A DNA stretch of 64,000 bases from Streptomyces smaragdinus (GTDB lineage Bacteria; Actinomycetota; Actinomycetes; Streptomycetales; Streptomycetaceae). The DNA lies in the NCBI RefSeq assembly GCF_009604385.1, contig NZ_WEGJ01000007.1, forward strand, positions 124,001 to 188,000, written 5' to 3'. Every line of letters starts with the position of its first letter. Position 1 is the stretch's first letter. The notes under the pieces were generated by a model that ran no database searches, was not told the origin of the DNA, and saw only the letters and a program-made list of their open reading frames with translations. Shown here piece by piece: positions 42,559-49,935 of the stretch. A program made the translations under genes and the position numbers.

Positions 42559-43976
42559 TGGCGGACGTCGGGCTGGACCTGGGCAGCACGGGGCTGCGCG
42601 TCGCGTGGACGGCGGACGACGGTTCGGTGCGCGACGGGCGGCTCGCGGAGGAGCACTGGTCGTGGCCGCGCTGCGAGACGGTGGCGGGCGGGCCGCTGCC
42701 GGTGGCGTTCTGGACGGCGAAGGAGCGGCTGGGGCGCTCCCCCGCGGCGGTGACGGAGGTCGCCGGGGCGCTGGCGCGGGTGCGGCGGATGGTGGAGGAG
42801 GACACCGGGGGGAGGGTCGGTTCGCTGGTGGTGTCCGTGCCCTTCCGCTTCGGGTCCGCCGCCCGGGGTGCGCTGCGGGAGGCGGCGGCGGGGGCGGGGC
42901 TGCCGGCGCCGCGGCTGCTGAGCGACGCGGTGGCCGCCGTGCTGGGGCGGGAGGGGGGCGGGCGGGCGCGGACGTATCTCGTGCACTGTCTGGGGTACGG
43001 GGGCTACGAGACGGCGGTCGTCCGCCGGGTGCGGGACAGCTGCCGGACGCTGGCGCACGAGGGCGTGACGGTGCCGAGCGGATCGCTGTTCGACCTGCAT
43101 CTGCTGTACGCGCTCACCGGGTTCGTACGGCCGTCCGCCCTCTCGGAGGGTGACTGGCTGACGCTCCGGGCACAGGTGGCGTCGGCACGCGAGCGGCTGG
43201 GTACGTCACCGCGCCCCGTCCCGGTGTACCTCGACCCGCGGCGCGGGCGGGGGGTGCTGCTGGACCGGGAGCACGTCGAGGCGCTGTACGCCCACTACGC
43301 GCCGGCCGTCCGCCGGCTCACCGCGGAGGTCCTGGACCGCGCCGGGGTGACGGCGGGCGACGTCGACACCGTCCTGCTGACGGGCGGCTGCACGGCGGCG
43401 GCGGGGCTGCGGGAGGTGTTCGCCGCCGGCCACGACCGGCTCACCGACGGGACGCCGGAGCTGCCGGCGCGCGGCGCCCTGGCGTACGCGTCGGGCCTGG
43501 ACGCGCCGCCGGCCCCGTTCGCCGAGGCTCCGGCGGACCCCACCGTCACGCTGCCGGCCCCCGCGCTGCCGGAGCTGCGCCCGGCACCGTCCGTACCGCC
43601 GCCGCAACTCGCCGAGGCCCGGCGGCTGCTGGACCGGCGCCAGTTCGACGCGGCGGTGAAGACGTCCCACCTGGCCTGGGAGCTGCGCCCCCTGGACCCC
43701 GACGTGTTCGAAGAAATGCTCGCCGTCCACATCGACGCGGCCAACGCGGACGGCGTCGACCCCCACGCGGCGGAGCGCTGGCTGGGCTGCGCCCTCCTCC
43801 ACGACCCGTCCGACACCCGCGTCCGCACCCTCCTGGCCGCCCGCCTCTACGCCCGTGCGGTGACGCTGGCCACCGAGGACCGCCCGACGGAGGCCCGCGA
43901 GGCCCTGACCAAGTGCGTCTCCCTGGAACCGGACCACCGCCGGGCACAGGCGCTGCTCGAGCGGCTGGGAGGATGA
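42558..43976 (+). CDS. Degenerate Hsp70 ATPase-like protein with TPR tail
   Basis: A 472-residue protein overlapping the DnaK stop (TGATG). Residues 1-310 are an actin/Hsp70-type ATPase fold: VGLDLGSTGLRVAW (phosphate 1), VVSVPFRFGSAARGALREAA, and VDTVLLTGGCTAAAGLREVF (adenosine region). The phosphate-2 loop, usually DLGGGT, is altered to HCLGYGGYE, suggesting weak or no ATP hydrolysis. There is no substrate-binding domain. After a Pro-rich linker, residues about 355-472 form TPR-like helices (ARRLLDRRQFDAAVKTSHLAWEL, AREALTKCVSLEPDHRRAQALL). It may be a pseudo-Hsp70 regulator or scaffold of the system. Confidence 0.78.
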   Translation: MADVGLDLGSTGLRVAWTADDGSVRDGRLAEEHWSWPRCETVAGGPLPVAFWTAKERLGRSPAAVTEVAGALARVRRMVEEDTGGRVGSLVVSVPFRFGSAARGALREAAAGAGLPAPRLLSDAVAAVLGREGGGRARTYLVHCLGYGGYETAVVRRVRDSCRTLAHEGVTVPSGSLFDLHLLYALTGFVRPSALSEGDWLTLRAQVASARERLGTSPRPVPVYLDPRRGRGVLLDREHVEALYAHYAPAVRRLTAEVLDRAGVTAGDVDTVLLTGGCTAAAGLREVFAAGHDRLTDGTPELPARGALAYASGLDAPPAPFAEAPADPTVTLPAPALPELRPAPSVPPPQLAEARRLLDRRQFDAAVKTSHLAWELRPLDPDVFEEMLAVHIDAANADGVDPHAAERWLGCALLHDPSDTRVRTLLAARLYARAVTLATEDRPTEAREALTKCVSLEPDHRRAQALLERLGG

Positions 43977-44022
43977 CGATATCCGCTCGCCCCCGCCGGG
44001 CGGCGGGCCTACCCTCGGCGGC

Positions 44023-44745
44023 ATGGACAAGCCTCTCGTCGCCATCCTCAGTGGAGCGGGGATCTCCACCGACTCCGGTATCCCCGACTACCGCGGCCCC
44101 AACGGGCTGTGGCGGCGGGATCCCGACGCCGAGAAGCTGGTGACGTACGACTACTACATGCGGGATCCGGAGATCCGGCGGCGGTCGTGGCTGATGCGGC
44201 GGGAGAACCAGACGCTGCACGCCGAGCCGAACGCCGCGCACCGGGCGATCGCCGAGCTGGAGCGGTCCGGGGTGCCGGTGCGGGTCATCACGCAGAACGT
44301 CGACGGGCTGCATCAGCTCGCCGGGATGCCCGCGCGCAAGGTGATCGAACTGCACGGCACCGCCCGCGCCGTCGTGTGCACGACGTGCCACGCCCGCGGT
44401 TCCATGGCGGACGCGCTCGCGCGGATCGACGCCGGGGAGGCCGATCCCGACTGTCCGAACTGCGGGGGGATCCTCAAGACGGCCACCGTGATGTTCGGTG
44501 AGCAGCTGGACCCGATGGTGCTGGGGGAGGCCGTCGCGATCACCAAGGCGTGCCAGATGTTCATCGCCGTCGGGACCAGTCTTCAGGTCGAGCCCGCCGC
44601 CGGTCTCGCGATGTTCGCCGCCGAGCACGGCGCCCGGCTGACGATCGTCAACGCCGAGCCCACCCCGTACGACGTACTGGCCGCCGAGGTCATCCGGGAG
44701 CCGATCGGCACGGCGCTGCCGAAGCTGCTGGGGGACCTGGCCTGA
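44023..44745 (+). CDS. cobB: Sirtuin, NAD-dependent protein deacylase
   Basis: A 240-residue Sir2 protein. NAD-binding motif ILSGAGISTDSGIPDYRG is near residue 8, TQNVDGLHQLAG near residue 88, the catalytic His in ELHGTA near residue 111, and the zinc tetrad in CTTCH and CPNCGG. GTSLQVEPAAG follows. It removes acetyl or longer acyl groups from lysines, transferring them to ADP-ribose. It lies 46 bases after the chaperone operon on the same strand. It looks like a normal deacylase rather than a defence NADase. A link with the chaperone system is possible only by position. Confidence 0.93.
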   Translation: MDKPLVAILSGAGISTDSGIPDYRGPNGLWRRDPDAEKLVTYDYYMRDPEIRRRSWLMRRENQTLHAEPNAAHRAIAELERSGVPVRVITQNVDGLHQLAGMPARKVIELHGTARAVVCTTCHARGSMADALARIDAGEADPDCPNCGGILKTATVMFGEQLDPMVLGEAVAITKACQMFIAVGTSLQVEPAAGLAMFAAEHGARLTIVNAEPTPYDVLAAEVIREPIGTALPKLLGDLA

Positions 44746-44835
44746 TCTCGTCGCCGATCACGGCTCGCGGCGGGTCGGGATCCGCCATGCTGGTGGCTCC
44801 GGCTGTTGACCGACGCGGGTCGTGAGGGGTGTTCT

Positions 44836-46671
44836 GTGCTGGGGCGGGTGCTGTCGGGGCGTTACCAACTCGAGCGGATGCTGGGGCGGGGCGGGATGGG
44901 GGAGGTCTGGGCCGCCCAGGACCGGCTGCTGGAGCGGCGGGTCGCGGTGAAGATCATCCACGAGCACGCGGCGTCGGAGGAGACGCAGGAGCTGTTCTTC
45001 CGCGAGGCCCGCACCGCCGGCGCCCTGACCCATCCGGGTGTGGTGACGGTCTACGACCTGGGGCGCGCGGAGGACAACTCGGTGTTCCTGGTGATGGAGC
45101 TGGTCACCGGCCGCGATCTGCGCTCCGTGCTGCGCCAGGACCAGCCCCTGACGGTCGAACAGGCCGTGGAGTGGACGGCGCTGGCCGCCGACGCGCTCGC
45201 CGCGACCCATGAGGCCGGCGTGGTGCACCGCGATCTGAAGCCGGACAACCTCATGCTGACGTCGACGGGATCCGTGAAGATCCTCGACTTCGGCATCGCC
45301 CGCTACGTCTCGGCGGCCACCCTCGCCAGCCGTGTCATCGGCACTCCCGCCTATATGCCGCCCGAGCGGCTGGCGGGCAAGGCGGGCGACGGCCGCGGGG
45401 ACCTGTACTCGCTGGGCTGCGTCCTGTACGAACTGCTCACCGGTCAGCCCCCGTTCGGCAGCGCGAACTTCGCCCAGGTCGTGTACGCACACGTCCAGGA
45501 AGTCCCCGACCCGCCCAGCTCCCACCGCGCGGGCATCCCCCCGGCCCTGGACGCGCTGGTCGCCGAACTCCTCGCGAAGACCCCCGGGGAGCGCCCGTCC
45601 ACCGCCGCCGAGGTCCGCGACCGGCTGCGCCGCGTCCTGTCGCAGTCCGCCGGCCCGACCACCCGGCAGCAGACCCGCACGGAACCGCCCCCGGCCACCG
45701 AACCGCCCGGCACCGGGGACCTGACCCGGCTCGCCGCCGAGGCCGCCGCGGCGACGGGGGCGGAGAACTGGGACGAGGCCGCCACCCGGTACGCCGAACT
45801 CGCCCGCCGCAGCGCGGCGATCCGCGGCACCGACCACCCGGAGACGGTCGGCGCCCGCCACAACCACGCCTGGAGCCTGGGCAACACCGGGCAGCACGCG
45901 CAGGCCGTACCCCTGCTGACCCAGGCCGTGAAGGATCTGGCCCGGGTGCACGGACCGGACCACCCGGACGCCCTCAAGGCCCGCCACAACCTGGCCTGGA
46001 ACCTGGGCAACTGCGGCTACCACGCGGAGGCCGTCGCCGAGTACGAGGCCTTCTCGTCCGCGTACATCCGCGTCCTCGGCTCCGACCACCAGGACTCGCT
46101 GCGCGCCCGCCACAACCGCGCCTGGAACATAGGCAAGACCGGCGACCACACCCGCGCGGCACTGCTGCTCGAGCAGGTCGTCCAGGACGCCGCCCGGGTG
46201 CTCGGCGCCGGCCACCCGGACTGCCGCAAGGCCCGCCACGACCTGGCCTGGAACCTCAGCGAGAGCGGCGACTACACGGGCGCCGCCCGCCACTACCGCG
46301 TCGTCCTGGACGCCGGCATCCGGGCGATCGGCGCCGACCACCCGCAGATGCTGGACGCCCGGCACGGGCTGGCCTGGTGCATCGGCAAGTCCGGCGGCCA
46401 CGCCGAGGCCGCGGACCAGCTGACCGGCGTCGTCCGCGACTCCGACCGCGTCCTCGGCCTCGAGCACCGGGAGACCCTGCGCGCCCACCACAACCTGGCC
46501 TGGAACCTGAGCATGTGCGGCCGCCACCGCGAGGCCGCCGACGCGTACGACGCGTTCATCGACGCCTACATCCGCGTCCTGGGCCCGGACGACCCCTACG
46601 CCCGCGACGCGCTCTCCGAGCAGGCGTGGAACCTCGAACGGCTCCCCTGGACCCTCAGGCGCCGGCGCTGA
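44836..46671 (+). CDS. Ser/Thr protein kinase with C-terminal TPR array
   Basis: A 611-residue soluble Hanks-type kinase. GTG 44836 is the start: GAGGGG lies six bases upstream, while an upstream TTG has no site. Kinase motifs: glycine loop LGRGGMGEVW, Lys39 in VAVKII, HRDLKPDN, DFGIARY, and MPPERL (usually APE). After about residue 290 there is a Pro/Thr linker and then seven 42-residue TPR units of kinesin-light-chain type with the core ARHNLAWNLG, e.g. HPDALKARHNLAWNLG. There is no transmembrane segment or PASTA domain. It may phosphorylate partners recruited by the TPR array. Convergent with the cellulase cluster. Confidence 0.93.
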   Translation: MLGRVLSGRYQLERMLGRGGMGEVWAAQDRLLERRVAVKIIHEHAASEETQELFFREARTAGALTHPGVVTVYDLGRAEDNSVFLVMELVTGRDLRSVLRQDQPLTVEQAVEWTALAADALAATHEAGVVHRDLKPDNLMLTSTGSVKILDFGIARYVSAATLASRVIGTPAYMPPERLAGKAGDGRGDLYSLGCVLYELLTGQPPFGSANFAQVVYAHVQEVPDPPSSHRAGIPPALDALVAELLAKTPGERPSTAAEVRDRLRRVLSQSAGPTTRQQTRTEPPPATEPPGTGDLTRLAAEAAAATGAENWDEAATRYAELARRSAAIRGTDHPETVGARHNHAWSLGNTGQHAQAVPLLTQAVKDLARVHGPDHPDALKARHNLAWNLGNCGYHAEAVAEYEAFSSAYIRVLGSDHQDSLRARHNRAWNIGKTGDHTRAALLLEQVVQDAARVLGAGHPDCRKARHDLAWNLSESGDYTGAARHYRVVLDAGIRAIGADHPQMLDARHGLAWCIGKSGGHAEAADQLTGVVRDSDRVLGLEHRETLRAHHNLAWNLSMCGRHREAADAYDAFIDAYIRVLGPDDPYARDALSEQAWNLERLPWTLRRRR

Positions 46672-46674
46672 CCC

Positions 46675-46711
46675 GGTCCGCCCCGGGGGACGCGCGGCCC
46701 CGGGGCGGACC
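46675..46711. terminator. Perfect bidirectional hairpin between kinase and GH74 genes
   Basis: GGTCCGCCCCGGGG (46675-46688) and CCCCGGGGCGGACC (46698-46711) are perfect 14-base arms with a 9-base loop, filling the 45-base gap between two convergent genes. It should stop transcription from both sides. Confidence 0.88.
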
Positions 46712-46716
46712 TTCGA

Positions 46717-49700
46717 TCAGGGCGCGGTCCCCCAGACCAGCGCCCCGCCCAGATAGGCGCCCACCTTCGGGGCGTCCGCGAACGAGGTGTTCGTGCCGCG
46801 GCTGTAGTCGTCCGCCTCGTCGAACGCCGACCAGTCGCCCTTGTGCACCCGCAGCTGGATCTCCCCCGTCGAGGCGCCCGCCGCCAGCGGGCCGGCCGCG
46901 GAGGTGAAGCCGACCTCGAGGTAGTGCGAGGCGCCGGTCTTCGGGGAGGCCGCGGCGACCACCCGGTGGGTGACCTTCGCGCTGCCGAGCTGCGCCCAGT
47001 CGCAGAACGTCTGGTACGTCGCGGAGCCCGGCTCGGCGAACCAGTAGCGGAGCGTGACGCCGGCCAGGTCCACCGGCCCGGTGCCGGAGTTGACGACCTG
47101 GAGGCTCATCCGGATCGCGTTGTCCGTCGCGCTCGAGTCCGCGTTGCGGTAGCGGACCGTCAGGGCGCCCGTGGGCCGGGTGTCCGGCGCGGTGACGACC
47201 GTGATCGGCGCCGAGAGCTCGGAGACGCGCGGGACGCTGTCGCGGGAGCGGACCCGGTACTGGTAGGACGACGACGCCGCCAGGCCGGTGTCGGTGAACG
47301 CCGGCGTCGTGGACTGCCCCACCTGGGCGCCGTCCCGGTAGATGTCGTAGCCGGTGACCCCGGTGTCGTCGGTGGACGCGGTCCAGGTCAGGGTGGCCGA
47401 GTCGGCCGTGACGGCGGTGAGCCGCAGGTCCGTGGGGACGGTGGGGTCCTCGATGTCGTCGTCGGTGGGGCGGCCGTCGGCGGGGACGTCGGCGAAGAGG
47501 ATGCCGCGGCCGTTGGTACCGAGGTACACCCGGCCGTAGACCCGCGGGTCGCCGGTGATGGCGTCGCCCATGTTGCCGTACTGGTGCCTGTCGTCGTTGA
47601 CCCGGCGCCAGGTCGCCCCCGCGTTGTCGGAGGCGTGCACGCCCGCGACGCCGTTGACCGTGCCGGCCAGATAGATCGCCGGCTGGGTGGCCTCGGGGGC
47701 GGCCTTGCCGTAGCCGAGGTTGACGCCCTTGGTGACGCCGGCGACGGCGGTGAAGGACGCGCCGCCGTTCAGCGAGCGCCACATGCCGCCCTCCCCCGTC
47801 AGGAAGATCTCGCCCTCCTTCCCCGGTACGGGCTTGAACGCGGCCTTCTGCGCCGGGAGCCCGGTGGCGGCCGTCGCGGTGAACGACGCCCCGCCGTCGG
47901 TGGACGCGTAGAACTTCCCGCCGGCGTACGCGTAGAACCGCTGCCGGCTGACCCGGTCCGCCCGGACCAGCGCCCCCTGCGGCAGCCCGGTGACCGGCGT
48001 CCAGGAGCTGCCGTACGTCGTGGTCCGCTGCACGGCGGCCCCCTGCGGGCTCCACACCGCCGCCTGCCCGTCGGCGGCCACGGCGATGGTGCCGCCGCCG
48101 GTGACTCCGCCGGGTTCGGCGGACGCCTGGAACCAGCTGGAGCCGCCGTTGGTGGAGAACGCGGCCCGGTTGACCTGCGGGTTGGCCTCCCTGTCGATGT
48201 TCCCGACGCGCGCCAGCACGGCCGGCTGCAGCTCCGCGAAGTCCATCGACGTGGTGGAGGTGTAGTTGGGCTGCGTGTACATCATCGCGGGCACGGACGT
48301 GAGGCTCGTATGGGCGAAGCCGCCGATGTCGCCGAGCGCGGAGAAGAGGGCGGGCCCGGTGGGCGGGCTGATCAGGTCCAGGACGGCCGTCTCCTCCAGG
48401 CCCTTCACCGCGGGCCGGATCGTGATCTGCCCGCCGGTGTCCCATGTCCGCAGGTCGGTGGTGCCGTAGATGGTGGCGCCCGTGCCGTACATCATGCGGT
48501 CGGGGTCGTGCGGGTCGATCTCCAGCGATTCGTTCATCCAGCCGAGCTTGGGCGCCACCTCGGGCGGCGCGGGGCTGGCGCCGAAGGACAGCCAGGGGAC
48601 GGACGTGATGTCCATCGTGTAGCGGTACGAGCGGGCGGGGTAGCCGGTCCAGTCCCAGATCCGGGTCCAGGTGGCGCCGGCGTCCTTCGAGCGGAAGACG
48701 ATCGCGTCCGGCCACCAGGAGACCTGGGTGGCGACCATGATCGTCGAGGGGTTGGTGCGGTCGATCGTGAGGCCCGAGTAGCCGAAGTAGTCGTCGGAGC
48801 TCTCCGACGGGATGGGGCTGATCCGCGTCCACGAGGCGGCCGCGACGTCGTAGCGCCACACGTCGCCCTTGCCCCCGTCGTACGGGCCGCCGGTGTCCGA
48901 GGTCGCCAGATAGAGCCGCTGGTTGACGTGGTCGAGGACGCCCTTGTGCGCCAGGTACCCCGTGGGCTGCCCCGCCAGCCGGGACCACGTGGCGCCGGCG
49001 TCGGTGGAGCGGTAGACGGTGTTGGCCGGGTCGGCGACGCCCGCGTAGATGGTGCGGCTGGGGGTGCCCGCGCTGCCCGTCGTACGGTCGAACGTCACCC
49101 AGACGACGCCCTGGATGTCGGAGCCGTAGCCGCTCGAGTCGTTCGGGTCGGAGCGGTACGTGCCGGGGTTGGGGAAGCTCGCGACCTTCGCCCAGGAGAC
49201 CCCGCCGTTCGTCGAGCGCCACAGCCCGTTGCCGCTGGGCGCCCCCAGATACAGCACGTTCCCCGCGTTGGGGTCGACGGCGAGGCGCTCGCCCATCCCC
49301 CGGCCCGGCATGTTGCCGCCCAGCTTGAACGGCAGCTCCGCCGCCTGCCAGTTGGCGCCCAGGTCACCGGAGCGCAGGACGGCGCCGTTGCCGGGGTCCC
49401 AGCTGTTGGTGTACATGCCGACGGCCGCGTACACCTTGTCCGGCGCGGACTCGTCGATCGCGACGGACACCACGCCGTTCCAGCCCCACCGGTCGGCGCC
49501 CACCCAGTCGAGGAGGGGGGTCCAGGAGGAGGTGTTCGCGTCCCAGCGGTACGCGCCGCCGATGTCCGTACGGGCGTAGATCAGGTCCTTGCGGGTCTGG
49601 CTGAAGATGATCCCGGGCACGAAGCCGCCGCCGTCGATCCGCACGTTGTGCCAGGGGGACTCGGTCGGCGCGGGCGCGTCCGCGACGGGCGCCGGGGCGG

Positions 49701-49788
49701 CGTACGCCTGCGGGAGGCGGGTCAGGGCGGGGACGGCGGCGGTCGCGGCGGCGATGCCGAGGAAGCGTCTTCTGTCGAGAGGTCCCAT
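46717..49788 (-). CDS. Secreted GH74 xyloglucanase with FN3 and CBM3
   Basis: A 1,023-residue enzyme with a twin-arginine signal (LDRRRFLGIAAATAAVPAL). Residues about 40-770 form the twin seven-bladed propeller of GH74: YARTDIGGAYRWD near residue 72 and GDIGGFAH near residue 490 hold the two catalytic aspartates of the family, and many BNR/Asp-box turns (STNGGVSW, SKDAGATWT) occur. One FN3 domain (about 785-870) and a C-terminal CBM3 (about 875-1023, ending GALVWGTAP) follow. It should cut the beta-1,4-glucan backbone of xyloglucan outside the cell. Last gene of the - strand cellulase cluster. Confidence 0.93.
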   Translation of the reverse strand: MGPLDRRRFLGIAAATAAVPALTRLPQAYAAPAPVADAPAPTESPWHNVRIDGGGFVPGIIFSQTRKDLIYARTDIGGAYRWDANTSSWTPLLDWVGADRWGWNGVVSVAIDESAPDKVYAAVGMYTNSWDPGNGAVLRSGDLGANWQAAELPFKLGGNMPGRGMGERLAVDPNAGNVLYLGAPSGNGLWRSTNGGVSWAKVASFPNPGTYRSDPNDSSGYGSDIQGVVWVTFDRTTGSAGTPSRTIYAGVADPANTVYRSTDAGATWSRLAGQPTGYLAHKGVLDHVNQRLYLATSDTGGPYDGGKGDVWRYDVAAASWTRISPIPSESSDDYFGYSGLTIDRTNPSTIMVATQVSWWPDAIVFRSKDAGATWTRIWDWTGYPARSYRYTMDITSVPWLSFGASPAPPEVAPKLGWMNESLEIDPHDPDRMMYGTGATIYGTTDLRTWDTGGQITIRPAVKGLEETAVLDLISPPTGPALFSALGDIGGFAHTSLTSVPAMMYTQPNYTSTTSMDFAELQPAVLARVGNIDREANPQVNRAAFSTNGGSSWFQASAEPGGVTGGGTIAVAADGQAAVWSPQGAAVQRTTTYGSSWTPVTGLPQGALVRADRVSRQRFYAYAGGKFYASTDGGASFTATAATGLPAQKAAFKPVPGKEGEIFLTGEGGMWRSLNGGASFTAVAGVTKGVNLGYGKAAPEATQPAIYLAGTVNGVAGVHASDNAGATWRRVNDDRHQYGNMGDAITGDPRVYGRVYLGTNGRGILFADVPADGRPTDDDIEDPTVPTDLRLTAVTADSATLTWTASTDDTGVTGYDIYRDGAQVGQSTTPAFTDTGLAASSSYQYRVRSRDSVPRVSELSAPITVVTAPDTRPTGALTVRYRNADSSATDNAIRMSLQVVNSGTGPVDLAGVTLRYWFAEPGSATYQTFCDWAQLGSAKVTHRVVAAASPKTGASHYLEVGFTSAAGPLAAGASTGEIQLRVHKGDWSAFDEADDYSRGTNTSFADAPKVGAYLGGALVWGTAP

Positions 49789-49834
49789 GAGTTCGGCAGC
49801 CTTCGGGAGTGGGGGAAGGTCTCTGGGGAAAGGG

Positions 49835-49901
49835 GCGCGCCCCCGGTTCGGACGCGGCTCATGGGGGTCACCGCGTAGAACGTTCCGTACCGGGGGCGCG
49901 C
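49835..49901 (-). terminator. Long-loop stem between GH6 and GH74 genes
   Basis: GCGCGCCCCCGGT (49835-49847) and ACCGGGGGCGCGC (49889-49901) are perfect 13-base arms with a 41-base loop. It lies in the 147-base gap after the GH6 stop and may terminate, or reduce, read-through into GH74. Confidence 0.6.
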
Positions 49902-49935
49902 AGAGGGGTGGAGCTTTACCGGGGAGAGCCGCGCC

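Noticed and set aside
43992..44007. Small hairpin CCCGCC/GGCGGG after the pseudo-Hsp70 gene
   Set aside because: Only six base pairs and expected by chance at this GC content; not claimed as the operon terminator.
44023..44745. Sirtuin as a defence-type NADase effector
   Set aside because: It keeps all four zinc cysteines, the catalytic His and the compact length of ordinary deacylases, with no fused sensor or effector domain.
46843..49878. Long + strand open frame opposite the GH74 gene
   Set aside because: Antisense shadow in high-GC DNA; low-complexity Gly/Arg/Val sequence, while the - strand encodes a full GH74-FN3-CBM3 enzyme.
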